Below, piece after piece: positions 15,150 to 23,298 of a stretch of DNA of 53,874 nt. Under the pieces are notes generated by a model. That model saw nothing but the letters and a program-made list of their open reading frames with translations. It did no database searches and was not told the origin of the DNA. Every line of letters begins with the position of its first letter. Within the stretch, counting starts at the first letter, position 1. A program made the translations under genes and the position numbers. This DNA comes from Deltaproteobacteria bacterium (GTDB lineage: Bacteria; Myxococcota_A; Polyangia; HGW-17; JAJRWW01), in NCBI GenBank assembly GCA_029938605.1, contig JAOZUO010000044.1:1-53874 (forward strand), read 5' to 3'.

Positions 15150-17012
15150 CTACCAGCGGCGGTAGGCGAGGGTTGTCCAGATCCGGTGACGATCGTATCC
15201 CTCTTCGATCCCTACGGTCTGCGCGTCGATGGTCGATAGGTTTCGGGTGAAGCCGTAGGCCAGCTTCAGGTGGAGACCCCGTTGCAGCCGGAAGCTCGCC
15301 TCGAGTTGATATTGCTGGATCAGGTCGATCCGTTGCCGCTCGATGATGCCTCCGGAAACCAGCCGGTACTCGCCCGTCTCCCAGTAGGTCCGATGGGCCA
15401 CCGCCACCCGGGCGTCGAAGGCCAGCCAGCGGATCGGCTGCACACCGAGACGCACCTGACCCCGATGCTCGTGATTGCTGAAGGGGACATCCAGCCCGCA
15501 AGCCTCGCTAGCTCCGCATTCCATGGCCGGCGTGAGGATCCGCCCCAACCACCAGACCCCCAGCCGATAGCTCAGCGCCAGCCGGAGCCGTTTGTAGCGC
15601 AGGGACTGTCCCACCACGCTGACGAGACCTTGGCCGGTCAGGTAGTCCAAGCCGGCGCTCAGGGCCCGCTGGGGGAAGTAGCTCAAGCCAAGGTGGCTGG
15701 CGGTGAGCCGGTGCCAGCGGACCGTCAGATCCGCCTCCAGATCTCCACCAGCGAGTAGAGGAGCAAATTCCCGTAGCCCGGAAAACTCCGCGTGACCGCC
15801 AACCCGCAGGCCCGCCTGCCACCGATGACCCAGCAACCGCGCCTCCATACCGAGTCCGTGCGTCTGCAAGCTGAGCCCGCCGCTCACGTCGCTAAACCTC
15901 CAGGCGCCGCGGCTGACGATGGTCTGGGACAGATCGGAGAAGACGATCACCTGGTCCAGGCGATACTCGAGCGACAGCGCCCCTCGCAGCACGCGGTTCT
16001 GACGGTGGCGCAGGGGACGCAACCAGCGGTAGCCCAGGGCCACGGCGATGGTCGCGAACCCGCTGCCCTCATCGCTGGAGCCGTCGCTCGTACCGGCGGC
16101 GGCGGCGCTTCCACCCAACCGGGGGTGGGTGTCATACCCCAGGCTGAGGGCGACGCTGTAGAGCCAACCGCTCCGAACCCGGCTGGCGAGCAGCTTGCGA
16201 AGCACACGCACATAGCGGCGGGCCTCCGCGGGGCTCTCGCTTCGCAGCCCCGCCTTCAGCGCGCTTTGAAAAAACGCCAGGGCCGGGCGGTGAAGGCCGA
16301 GCTGTGCGGCCGCCATGCCTGCCATGAACAGGGCGTCCCCGTCGGAGGGCCCCACGAGCAGCACCCTCCGGAACGCACCCAGGGCCACGCGGTACTCCCG
16401 AAGCTGGTAGCTGGCGTAGCCAATGGCGTAGAGGATCTGCGCGTCGGGTCCAGCCTTCGGCAGCAGGGTTCTGAAACAACGCCGCGCGGCCAGGTACCGC
16501 CGAGCTCTGTAGTGCGCCACACAGGTCATCGGCTGCGCCGCGGGGACGGGGGCCGCCCCCAGCAGGAGGCGCGCCGGCCCATAGGCAGCCGTGGAGGCGG
16601 GGATCGCAGCCAAGAGCCGTCGAGCGATCCGCCTTACACCACGGGCCAAAAACGCCAGGGAGAGATTGTACAGTGCCGCGGCAGCGACCTCCCGGGATGG
16701 ACCTCGCCACCAACGCCGGGACCGAACCAGCCCGTCGGCGAGGCGCGCGGCCTGGGCGTGGCGTCCCTGGCTCACCAGGATCACGGCCCGGTTGTACAGG
16801 CCCACGAGCCCGGTCTTTTTAGGCGGAGGCGTGATCTTTTTCAGGGGAGGCGTGGTCTTTTTAGGCGGAGGAGCCTTCCGCGGGGTGGTCGGCGGCGGTG
16901 ATCCGGCGGGCGCCGCAATCACGGGGGCAGCGACAACCAGCGTCAGGGATACACCGGAAGCCAGGAGCCATGTACGTCGGGACGGGAGCACAGTAGGATA
17001 GTCGTACTCCAA
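15150..17012 (-). CDS. TPR-plus-beta-barrel outer-membrane protein (Slam-like layout)
   Basis: A 620-residue protein with an N-terminal signal (about 12-34) and a Pro/Lys linker of PPPKKTTPPLKKITPPPKK type. A helical repeat region (about 69-275) has TPR-like pairs such as LYNRAVILVSQGRHAQAARLA and ILYAIGYASYQLREYRVALG. The C-terminal 340 residues begin YSVALSLGYDTHP and alternate aromatic and polar residues to a terminal Trp, typical of an outer-membrane barrel. TPR plus barrel is the layout of DUF560/Slam proteins, which export surface lipoproteins, although family membership cannot be proved by eye. It is the last gene of the ECF-sigma operon. The start is uncertain: TTG at 17012 has no ribosome site, and GTG at 16991 keeps the signal peptide. 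Confidence 0.82.
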   Translation of the reverse strand: MEYDYPTVLPSRRTWLLASGVSLTLVVAAPVIAAPAGSPPPTTPRKAPPPKKTTPPLKKITPPPKKTGLVGLYNRAVILVSQGRHAQAARLADGLVRSRRWWRGPSREVAAAALYNLSLAFLARGVRRIARRLLAAIPASTAAYGPARLLLGAAPVPAAQPMTCVAHYRARRYLAARRCFRTLLPKAGPDAQILYAIGYASYQLREYRVALGAFRRVLLVGPSDGDALFMAGMAAAQLGLHRPALAFFQSALKAGLRSESPAEARRYVRVLRKLLASRVRSGWLYSVALSLGYDTHPRLGGSAAAAGTSDGSSDEGSGFATIAVALGYRWLRPLRHRQNRVLRGALSLEYRLDQVIVFSDLSQTIVSRGAWRFSDVSGGLSLQTHGLGMEARLLGHRWQAGLRVGGHAEFSGLREFAPLLAGGDLEADLTVRWHRLTASHLGLSYFPQRALSAGLDYLTGQGLVSVVGQSLRYKRLRLALSYRLGVWWLGRILTPAMECGASEACGLDVPFSNHEHRGQVRLGVQPIRWLAFDARVAVAHRTYWETGEYRLVSGGIIERQRIDLIQQYQLEASFRLQRGLHLKLAYGFTRNLSTIDAQTVGIEEGYDRHRIWTTLAYRRW

Positions 17013-17059
17013 AGTCTGCTGGTTCGCCAGCCGCCTTAGCGTCCGGACGGTTAGGGGCC

Positions 17060-17665
17060 TTAGCGTCCGGAGCGGCCGCCGCGGCGGGCTCCCTTGGCCG
17101 AACCCTGGCGGCTGCGGTTCCGCAGCCGAGTCCGTTGCCGCCGCTGCTCGCGGACCCGGGCCCGCAGCTTGCGCTCCAAGCGCGCGGCGTCGCCCGACCG
17201 CCCCTGGCGCAATAACTGGCGTAGGTTCCCGGGAGCCACGGGAGCCACGGGTGCCACGGGTGCCAAGGCGGAGCCGGTACCGGACCGCGGAACGTTTGGG
17301 GCGGCCTTGGTGGACGCGGGCGGGGTTTGGGGCGCCACCGCCGGAGTCGGCGCTCCCATGGTGGAGTGACGCAGGCGGTGACGACGACGGAAGCGGCGTT
17401 GCTTCTGGTCACGGAGTTGGTCGTTCTGCTCCTCCCGGACTACCGCCTGTTGCCAAAGCCGATGACGCTGGAGGGCGACGCGGACGGAGTTCTGCCGCAT
17501 GAGCTGCAGCAGCTCCCCCTGATTGGCCACGGGGCGGATCTGCAGCTGGAGCTGCAAGGGGGCCTGCGAACGAGTCGCCGGGGCAACGCTCTGCGCCTGC
17601 GCCGGAACCGGACCCGGAAGCACCAGTAGGGTCACCAGGGCGATGGGGTAAGCCAGTCTCTTCAT
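17060..17665 (-). CDS. Small basic secreted protein of unknown function in the ECF-sigma operon
   Basis: A 201-residue protein starting at an ATG with AGGAG upstream. The first 25 residues (MKRLAYPIALVTLLVLPGPVPAQAQ) are a cleavable signal peptide. The mature part has a helical segment rich in Gln/Arg (LLQLMRQNSVRVALQRHRLWQQAVVREEQNDQLRDQK), an Ala/Pro/Thr-rich linker with VAPVAPVAP, then a very Arg/Gln-rich C-terminus. The middle helix pattern recalls small periplasmic stress proteins such as CpxP or Spy, but no LTXXQ motif is seen. An alternative ATG at 17695 overlaps the anti-sigma stop (ATGA) and adds ten residues. It lies between the anti-sigma gene and the TPR-barrel gene. No family was recognised. 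Confidence 0.75.
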   Translation of the reverse strand: MKRLAYPIALVTLLVLPGPVPAQAQSVAPATRSQAPLQLQLQIRPVANQGELLQLMRQNSVRVALQRHRLWQQAVVREEQNDQLRDQKQRRFRRRHRLRHSTMGAPTPAVAPQTPPASTKAAPNVPRSGTGSALAPVAPVAPVAPGNLRQLLRQGRSGDAARLERKLRARVREQRRQRTRLRNRSRQGSAKGARRGGRSGR

Positions 17666-17691
17666 CACAAGCTCCTGTAGGCATCGATTCT

Positions 17692-18501
17692 TCATGAGCG
17701 GGTCACCACGAGCCGCGCTTCGGAGACAGCGCGGAAGCCAGAGGCGTGGGCTCGGGCAACCAGTCGCCACCTCCCCACCCGTTTGGCCCGCACCGGGATC
17801 CGGATCTCGTTCTCGCCCGGTACCAGCGAGGCCCTCCACTCCATATGCTTCTCCTTGAGGGCCGTGGCACCTTCACCCAGCAAGGTCACACCATCGGGCA
17901 GCACCACCTGCAGCCGGGCGTCATCGTGGGGCGCCTCGGCGCGAATGGAGAGCACCAGCACCGCCACCTGTCCCACCCGCAGCCGCCGGACTGAGTCGGG
18001 CGGGGTCGTCGCTACGCCGGTGGTCGTCGCTACGCCGGTGGTCGCCGCGACGCCGGTGGTCGCCGCGACGCCGGTAGTCGGGACCATGGCGGCAGTCCCC
18101 TGGACGTAACCTGGCGCCTCGCAGCGGACCGGGGTCGACGTTCGGGGAGAGGCGGTCGCCCAGACGATCAGAAGCACCGCCGCTCCGCCCGCCGCCACAA
18201 GGCCCGCACCACGGAGCGCGCTCACCCAGGCAGGCCGCGCCGCAGCGGGCTCGGGCCGCTTTTCGAAGGGTCGATTCTGCCCTTCGGCTACCAGTCGCTC
18301 GCCGAGCGCCTCCCCAAAGTTCTCGGGCAACGACGGCGGTGGATTGGAGCCGAGCAACTGCAGCATCTCCTCGATCTCCTCTGCCGCCGACCGGCAGGCC
18401 GCGCACCTCGTCAGATGGCGCCGCACCGCCTCGGCGGACCGCGGTGATATCTCGCCGTTGTGACGATCCGATAGAAGCTCCCTCACTTTGGTGCACTTCA
18501 T
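17692..18501 (-). CDS. Zinc-finger (HC2) anti-sigma factor with extracytoplasmic beta domain
   Basis: Residues 1-40 form the zf-HC2 anti-sigma domain (MKCTKVRELLSDRHNGEIS..., then HLTRCAACRSA), which binds the cognate ECF factor in the cytoplasm. A single transmembrane helix lies at about 94-113 (ALRGAGLVAAGGAAVLLIVW). Outside follows a TTGVAA repeat encoded by a perfect 18-bp DNA repeat (18005-18076), then an Ig-like beta domain of about 95 residues (VGQVAVLVLSIRAE... to VSEARLVVTRS). The ATG at 18501 is preferred because AGGAG precedes it and it directly follows the sigma stop; an ATG at 18528 overlaps the sigma gene. The outer domain is the likely sensor. The layout suggests release by regulated proteolysis or binding, which is inference. 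Confidence 0.9.
   Translation of the reverse strand: MKCTKVRELLSDRHNGEISPRSAEAVRRHLTRCAACRSAAEEIEEMLQLLGSNPPPSLPENFGEALGERLVAEGQNRPFEKRPEPAAARPAWVSALRGAGLVAAGGAAVLLIVWATASPRTSTPVRCEAPGYVQGTAAMVPTTGVAATTGVAATTGVATTTGVATTPPDSVRRLRVGQVAVLVLSIRAEAPHDDARLQVVLPDGVTLLGEGATALKEKHMEWRASLVPGENEIRIPVRAKRVGRWRLVARAHASGFRAVSEARLVVTRS
18005..18076 (-). repeat. 18-bp tandem repeat inside the anti-sigma factor gene
   Basis: Four copies of an 18-bp unit (GTCGTCGCTACGCCGGTG on the + strand, with minor variation in copies 3 and 4) encode the TTGVAA repeat just outside the membrane helix. The unit keeps the reading frame, so copy-number change would vary linker length only. Confidence 0.8.
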
Positions 18502-18502
18502 C

Positions 18503-19171
18503 TCATCCACTCCTATCGCTGCCGTCATCCTTCACTCTGCGACGCCCAATGACCCCGTCGGCTACCAACAGCCGGCGCAGTCCGTCCCGACCCCTGCGGA
18601 GCCGCGACTTCACCGTACCCATGGGCACCCCGCAAATCTCCGCAATCTCCCGGTAGGCGAAGCCCTGGAGGTCGAACAGCACCACTACCTCTCTGAACTG
18701 CGGCTCCACCCGCGCGAGCGCGTCATGGAGTTGAACGCTGGTCTCCTTGGCCGCGAGGGACTGCTCAGGGTCCGCCGGGGTTGGGGTGATCGTCCGCTCC
18801 GCCAGCCGCCTCAGCTTGAACCGCTGCTGCTGGTTGGACCGCAACCGATCCCGGAAGGTGTTGCGTGTCACCTGGAGCAGCCAGGACCGGAAGGAGGCCG
18901 CGAACCGATAGCTCCCCAGCTTGCAGAAAGCCTTGATCATCGATTCTTGTGCGATATCAGCCGCTTCAATGGGATCGCCCGACAGCCCCACGGAGAAAGC
19001 GTACACCGCCTGGTAGTGGTCTCTGGCCAGCCGGTCAAAGGCCACCACGTCTCCCTGCTGGGCCTGCTTCACCAAGGCCGCCCAGTGGGCCTCGGAGGAC
19101 GACCGCTGCTGGCCCGCCGCCACGTTTTCCGGTTGTTTCACAAGCTGAATATGTGGCGGTTTGGTGCGCAT
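18503..19171 (-). CDS. ECF-type RNA polymerase sigma factor
   Basis: A 222-residue sigma-70 family member with regions 2 and 4. Region 2 includes AALVKQAQQGDVVAFDRLARDH, the core-binding IEAADIAQESMIKAFCKLGSYR and FRSWLLQVTRNTFRDRLRS; region 4 includes ALARVEPQFREVVVLFDLQG and the helix-turn-helix YREIAEICGVPMGTVKSRLRRGRDGLRRLL. The open frame continues upstream into the neighbouring gene on the other strand, but the promoter at 19184-19212 limits the start. The ATG at 19171 would lie only a few bases after the expected transcript start, making it nearly leaderless. It is the first gene of an operon with its anti-sigma factor, a basic secreted protein and a TPR-barrel protein, and probably regulates itself and the divergent Cys-rich lipoprotein. 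Confidence 0.92.
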   Translation of the reverse strand: MRTKPPHIQLVKQPENVAAGQQRSSSEAHWAALVKQAQQGDVVAFDRLARDHYQAVYAFSVGLSGDPIEAADIAQESMIKAFCKLGSYRFAASFRSWLLQVTRNTFRDRLRSNQQQRFKLRRLAERTITPTPADPEQSLAAKETSVQLHDALARVEPQFREVVVLFDLQGFAYREIAEICGVPMGTVKSRLRRGRDGLRRLLVADGVIGRRRVKDDGSDRSG

Positions 19172-19183
19172 TGGTTCGTGGCG

Positions 19184-19212
19184 TAGACGGCCTGACACCG
19201 AATTTTGTTCCC
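19184..19212 (-). promoter_or_regulatory. ECF-type promoter of the sigma/anti-sigma operon
   Basis: On the minus strand GGGAACAA begins at 19212 and CGTCTACG begins at 19189, with exactly 17 nt between GGGAAC and CGTCTA. GGAAC and CGTC are the usual -35 and -10 cores of ECF promoters. The element faces the sigma gene and would start transcription near 19177. The same two octamers with the same spacing occur on the other strand at 19288-19316. Confidence 0.75.
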
Positions 19213-19287
19213 ACCTGGTCGTATCACCGCCTGAACTGACCTGCTCCTTCCTGATCGGGCACTTAATCATAGCACCCCACACTCTTT

Positions 19288-19316
19288 GGGAACAATCTAC
19301 GCCTTCGCTTCGTCTA
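19288..19316 (+). promoter_or_regulatory. ECF-type promoter of the Cys-rich lipoprotein gene
   Basis: GGGAACAA starts at 19288 and CGTCTACG at 19311, again 17 nt between GGGAAC and CGTCTA. Transcription would begin near 19323, leaving a leader of about 36 nt with an AGGAGGA ribosome site before the ATG at 19359. The match to the divergent promoter implies control by the adjacent ECF factor. Confidence 0.75.
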
Positions 19317-19358
19317 CGGGCTGGTACCTGAACATTCGCATACCCAGGAGGAAGAACG

Positions 19359-20747
19359 ATGAACCCATCCAAGGGAACCGGCAACGAAACAGGCAGCAAA
19401 GGCCGATGGTCCGTCGCAGTGCTACTGGCGCTGGGGCTACTGCTGGGAGCCTGCGGCGACGACTCCGCGGCCGGAGACGGGGACGCCGCGGTGGACGATG
19501 ACGCCATCGTCAACGGAGACGCCATCGCCAACGGAGACGCCATCGTCACCGGAGACGCTGGAGACTGCCTGGACACCGGGGCGGTTTGCGTGAACCCGGG
19601 AGACTGCTGCTCCGGGCGTTGCGAGGACGGGATCTGCCTCGGCTCCACCGGGCTCTGCTTCGGGCTCGGCGAGGAGTGCCTGGCCTCCTCCGAGTGCTGC
19701 TCCGGGCGCTGCGAGGCGATCCCGGGTGGGGCCCAGGTCTGCGTGTTGGGCGGCTGCATCGGAGACGGCGAGACCTGCGAGTCATCCGTGGATTGCTGTA
19801 GCCTCTTTTGTGATGATGGACTCTGCGCCTCAGGCGAGCTCTGCACCACCATCGGCGACTCCTGTGGCGACGACATGGAGTGCTGCTCGGGCATCTGCGA
19901 ATCCGACATCTGCGAATCGGCGGACTCGGGTTGCACCACGGCGGGAGAGAACTGCGGCGGGGATGCGGCCTGCTGTTCGGGCCACTGCGAGGATATCGAC
20001 GGTGACTCCCGCTGCACCATCGTCTCCATCTGCCGGGGCGAAGGAGATCTGTGCAGCACCGGCGGCGACTGCTGCAGCGGCGTGTGCGGCGCGGACGGCA
20101 CCTGCCCGACCATGTTGCAGTGTCAGACCGTGGGCGAGCCCTGCACGGGGTTCCACGAGTGCTGCTCCGGCCTGTGCGCCGACCCCGGCACGGGAACGCC
20201 CGTATGCCAGTTCATCTCGGGATGCCGCTCCATCGGGGAGATCTGCCTGGAGGACGGGAACTGCTGCTCCGCCATCTGCGAGGAGTACGAGCAGACCGGC
20301 GTCCTGCGCTGCATCAACCCGGGCGCCTGCCTGGCCAACGGAGAGATCTGCTGGGAGGGAATGTCCTCCAACTGCTGCCCCTCCGGCCCCGACGGTGGAA
20401 ACCAACTGTGCCTACCCACCATCCTGGGACTGCATCGCTGCTACGCGCCCGATACCGTGGACGAGTGCCTCCCCGATGGGGATCCCTGCGCCTTTGCCGA
20501 CGAGTGCTGCGGCGGGTTCTGTCTTCCCGACGCCAACGGAGACCTGATTTGCGGCACCACCTGCGTGGTCGAGACCGGGGTCTGTACGGCCGATATAGAC
20601 TGCTGTGAGGGGGTCTGTCTGGGCGGCGTGTGCGAGCCGAACTTCACCGACTGTCAGCCCATAGGAGCCGCCTGCACCGCTCCGGAGGACTGCTGCGGCG
20701 GCATATGCGACCTGGTGGCCAGCCTCTGCCTCCCGCCCGTGCAGTAG
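19359..20747 (+). CDS. Lipoprotein with about twelve CCSG six-cysteine repeats
   Basis: A 462-residue lipoprotein: signal peptide ending LLLGACG, a short acidic linker with NGDAI repeats, then about twelve tandem units of 26-33 residues to the C-terminus. Each unit has the pattern C-x5/6-C-x5-CC-x3-C-x4/10-C, for example CVNPGDCCSGRCEDGIC, and recalls cystine-knot or Dickkopf-like modules. Six cysteines per unit should give three disulfides, making a rod of small knotted domains on the cell surface. Unit nine (EGMSSNCCPSGPDGG) is degenerate. AGGAGGA precedes the ATG and an ECF promoter lies at 19288-19316. It is transcribed away from the sigma operon whose last gene is a Slam-like barrel, a possible exporter for it. 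Ligand and role are unknown. Confidence 0.88.
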   Translation: MNPSKGTGNETGSKGRWSVAVLLALGLLLGACGDDSAAGDGDAAVDDDAIVNGDAIANGDAIVTGDAGDCLDTGAVCVNPGDCCSGRCEDGICLGSTGLCFGLGEECLASSECCSGRCEAIPGGAQVCVLGGCIGDGETCESSVDCCSLFCDDGLCASGELCTTIGDSCGDDMECCSGICESDICESADSGCTTAGENCGGDAACCSGHCEDIDGDSRCTIVSICRGEGDLCSTGGDCCSGVCGADGTCPTMLQCQTVGEPCTGFHECCSGLCADPGTGTPVCQFISGCRSIGEICLEDGNCCSAICEEYEQTGVLRCINPGACLANGEICWEGMSSNCCPSGPDGGNQLCLPTILGLHRCYAPDTVDECLPDGDPCAFADECCGGFCLPDANGDLICGTTCVVETGVCTADIDCCEGVCLGGVCEPNFTDCQPIGAACTAPEDCCGGICDLVASLCLPPVQ

Positions 20748-20763
20748 GCCCCTAGCCCCTCCC

Positions 20764-20803
20764 CGACCCGACCCGCGCACCGACCCGCGCACCGACCCGA
20801 CCC
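20764..20803 (+). repeat. Short tandem repeat in an intergenic gap
   Basis: CGACCCGCGCAC occurs twice in tandem and is flanked by truncated CGACCCGA units. It lies just after the stop of the Cys-rich lipoprotein gene. No hairpin with a T-run follows, so it is not a clear terminator. Confidence 0.6.
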
Positions 20804-20897
20804 AATTCACGAACCAGTCGCGTCTCGTGAGCCGGGCGTCTTGACGCCCTGTATCGACCGACTTGGCCATTGGCGACCCCTACGCTAAAATACTGCC

Positions 20898-21701
20898 ATG
20901 CACAAAGGTTCCATCGGGCTTTGGGCGCTGCTGGTCCTGGCGGCAGCGGGGGGCTGCAAAAAGAGCCTGTCCGACGAGGAGATCCGCCGCATCGTGCGCG
21001 ACGAGGTGCAAGAGCAGCTCCGGGAACGCAAGCGTCGTCAGGCGCCCCGGCCCCCCGCCCAGGATCCGGCCACCACAGCTCCGGAGCCCCGCCCCAGCGG
21101 GCCATCCGTCAACGCGCAGAACCAGCGCCCCCTGGAGCGACTGCGTCGCCGGATCCAGACCCTGGAGGCGCTGGTAGAGCGGTTTGACAAGAGCCCAGGC
21201 GTACGCAAAGCGCGCGTGACCATGATGAAAAAGCAGCTGGTCCGCATGCGGGAGCAGCTCGCGCGGGCCGAGGGCGGGAAGTCCCCGCTCACCTCACCCG
21301 CCTCGACCCCCTCGGGAACCACGGACCAGACCCGCAAGGACTGGCTGGACGCCCTGGCGGCGGGAATTCGTCCCCTGGGCAAACAGCGCTGGGAGATCGA
21401 CCGCCGGATCCTGGCTTCCATCCTGAAAGATCCCGGCTTCGCCAACAAAGACGCTTTCCTCGTGCCCCACCGGGTGAACGAAAAGCCCCAGGGCTTCCGT
21501 CTCAAGTACGTCCGCCCCAAGGGGTTCTACTCCTCGTTGGGTCTTACGACCGGTGACGTAATCGAGCGCGTGAACAACACTCTCCTCACCGGACCCAAGG
21601 ACCTCACCGCGTTCTATTCGGGGCTGTCCAAAGCCCGGCTCGCGACGCTCGTGCTCCGACGCAACGGCAGTCGAATCGTCCACGTCTACACGGTTAAATA
21701 G
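20898..21701 (+). CDS. Lipoprotein with C-terminal GspC-like PDZ domain
   Basis: A 267-residue protein with a signal ending in LAAAGGC (lipobox). A charged helical part follows (LSDEEIRRIVRDEVQEQLRERKRR), then a Pro-rich linker, a second helical region (QRPLERLRRRIQTLEALVERF to MREQLARAEGG) likely to form a coiled coil, and a final domain from about residue 155. That domain (WEIDRRILASILKDPG, GFRLKYVRPKGFYSSLGLTTGDVIERVNNTLL, LVLRRNGSRIVHVYTV) matches the homology and PDZ region of type II secretion protein GspC. GspC normally has an inner-membrane helix and sits in a gsp operon; here it is an orphan lipoprotein. It may act as a chaperone or scaffold in the periplasm. The domain call is good, the function open. 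Confidence 0.8.
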   Translation: MHKGSIGLWALLVLAAAGGCKKSLSDEEIRRIVRDEVQEQLRERKRRQAPRPPAQDPATTAPEPRPSGPSVNAQNQRPLERLRRRIQTLEALVERFDKSPGVRKARVTMMKKQLVRMREQLARAEGGKSPLTSPASTPSGTTDQTRKDWLDALAAGIRPLGKQRWEIDRRILASILKDPGFANKDAFLVPHRVNEKPQGFRLKYVRPKGFYSSLGLTTGDVIERVNNTLLTGPKDLTAFYSGLSKARLATLVLRRNGSRIVHVYTVK

Positions 21702-21738
21702 CTTCGTTGGGGGGGGGGCTTTGGGGCCCGACCAGGAG

Positions 21739-23157
21739 TCATTCGCCCTTTACGATATGCACCTTCATGGTGTTGGTGTGCTCGCCGCTCTCGGGCGGTA
21801 CCACCACCGTGACAATGACCCGGTCCCCGGGCTGGGCGTAGCCTTGGTCGGTCAGCAGCTTGTCGATGCGCGCGAGGGTCTGTTCGAGATGGGCGCCGCG
21901 CTCAAACTTCACGGGGTGCACGCCCCAATAGGCCGCCAACTGGTGCAGCACCTCGTCATAGCGGGAGAGCGCCAGGATCGGCACCGTCGGCCTGTAGTCG
22001 CTCACCAGCCGTGGTGTGCCCCCGTTTCCGGACACGCAGACGATGGCCTTGGCGCCAATGTGTGACGCTGCCGCGGCCGCGGCGTGGGCCACGGCGCAGT
22101 TCTGGGCCGAGAGATCCGACGGCGGCCCGACCTCGACCCGCCAGAACCGCTTCGACCCCTCCACCTCCTCGATAATGCGCGCCATGGTCTCCACCGCCAG
22201 CACGGGGTACTTGCCCGAAGCGGTCTCCGCCGAGAGCATCACACAGTCGGTCTGGTCAAACACCGCGTTGGCCACGTCCGAGGCCTCCGCACGGGTGGGA
22301 AAAGCGCTGTGCACCATGGACTCGAGCATCTGGGTGGCGGTGATGACGATCTTGCCCGCGGCGTTGGTACGCTCGATGGCATGCTTCTGTATAAGCGGCA
22401 CCTTCTCGGGACCCATCTCCACCCCGAGGTCCCCCCGGGCGACCATGATGCCGTCGGACACCTCGATGATGGCGTCCAAAGCCTCCACCGCCTCGGGCTT
22501 TTCGATCTTGGCGATGATGGGGGCGTGGCTGCCGACCTCGGCAAGGCGCTTTTGGACCATGAGCACGTCATCGGGGCTGCGCACAAAGGACAGCGACACG
22601 AAGTCCACCCCCAGCTTCGCGCCGAAGACGAGATCCGCAAGATCCTTGTCCGTAAGCGCCGGGGCGCTGACATCTACACCAGGCAGGTTGATACCTTTGC
22701 GATCTTTGAGCGTACCGCCCACCTCCACCCGACAGCGCACCGCGGAGCCATCGACGGACAGGACCCGCAACCGGAACAGGCCATCATCCATGAGGATGTT
22801 ATTGCCAACCTCCACGTCCCCGGGCAGGTTCTCATAGGTCGTGGGGATTCGTCCGGGGCCGGGCTGCTTGGGGGCCGGCTCCACGGTGACCTCAGCTCCC
22901 TCGATGAGCTCCATGCAACCGCCGTCGAGCAATCCCACGCGGATCTTGGGCCCCTGAAGGTCCTGAAGGACGGCCACCTCCCGCCCAGCGCGAGCCGCCG
23001 CCTCCCGGACCCGCCCAAACACCTCCCGGTGCCCCTCGTGGGTCCCGTGAGAAAAGTTCAAACGAGCAACGTCCAGCCCAGCGCGGATCAGCTTATCCAG
23101 CATCTCGGGCGTGCTGGACGCCGGTCCCAGGGTACATACGATCTTTGTCTTTCTCAC
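21739..23157 (-). CDS. pyk: Pyruvate kinase
   Basis: Glycolytic enzyme converting phosphoenolpyruvate and ADP to pyruvate and ATP, 472 residues. KTKIVCTLGPASST opens the barrel, ARLNFSHG carries the catalytic Arg/Asn/Ser region, IIAKIEKPEAVEALDAI and DGIMVARGDLGVEM form the active-site signature with metal-binding Glu and Asp, and TQMLESM follows. The C-terminal domain (CVSGNGGTPRLVSDYRPTVPILAL) is the allosteric part and ends normally. The start is GTG at 23157 with AAGGAG upstream. It stands alone, converging with the PDZ lipoprotein gene across a gap containing a run of ten G at 21709-21718. Confidence 0.97.
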   Translation of the reverse strand: MRKTKIVCTLGPASSTPEMLDKLIRAGLDVARLNFSHGTHEGHREVFGRVREAAARAGREVAVLQDLQGPKIRVGLLDGGCMELIEGAEVTVEPAPKQPGPGRIPTTYENLPGDVEVGNNILMDDGLFRLRVLSVDGSAVRCRVEVGGTLKDRKGINLPGVDVSAPALTDKDLADLVFGAKLGVDFVSLSFVRSPDDVLMVQKRLAEVGSHAPIIAKIEKPEAVEALDAIIEVSDGIMVARGDLGVEMGPEKVPLIQKHAIERTNAAGKIVITATQMLESMVHSAFPTRAEASDVANAVFDQTDCVMLSAETASGKYPVLAVETMARIIEEVEGSKRFWRVEVGPPSDLSAQNCAVAHAAAAAASHIGAKAIVCVSGNGGTPRLVSDYRPTVPILALSRYDEVLHQLAAYWGVHPVKFERGAHLEQTLARIDKLLTDQGYAQPGDRVIVTVVVPPESGEHTNTMKVHIVKGE

Positions 23158-23298
23158 GGCGGGGCTCCTTCAACACGGCAACATGGGTGGAAAGTCGGAA
23201 CATACCACATCAGGTCCGTTTTCCCTTGCAACCGGCTCGACGGTCCATCAACATACCTCACCGCTAGGGAACAGACTTGGCCTCCTGTGGTGAACTGC

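Noticed and set aside
19172..20113. Minus-strand extension of the sigma factor frame, giving a 536-residue protein
   Set aside because: It lies antisense to the Cys-rich lipoprotein, is Ser/Pro/Gln low-complexity and includes the sigma promoter; the family region begins after 19171.
21709..21718. Run of ten G between convergent genes
   Set aside because: Could be phase-variable, but it lies after both stop codons and so alters no reading frame or promoter; may also be a sequencing weak point.
22084..23298. Upstream extension of the lipoprotein frame at 23299
   Set aside because: It is antisense to pyruvate kinase, and the signal peptide begins at 23299.
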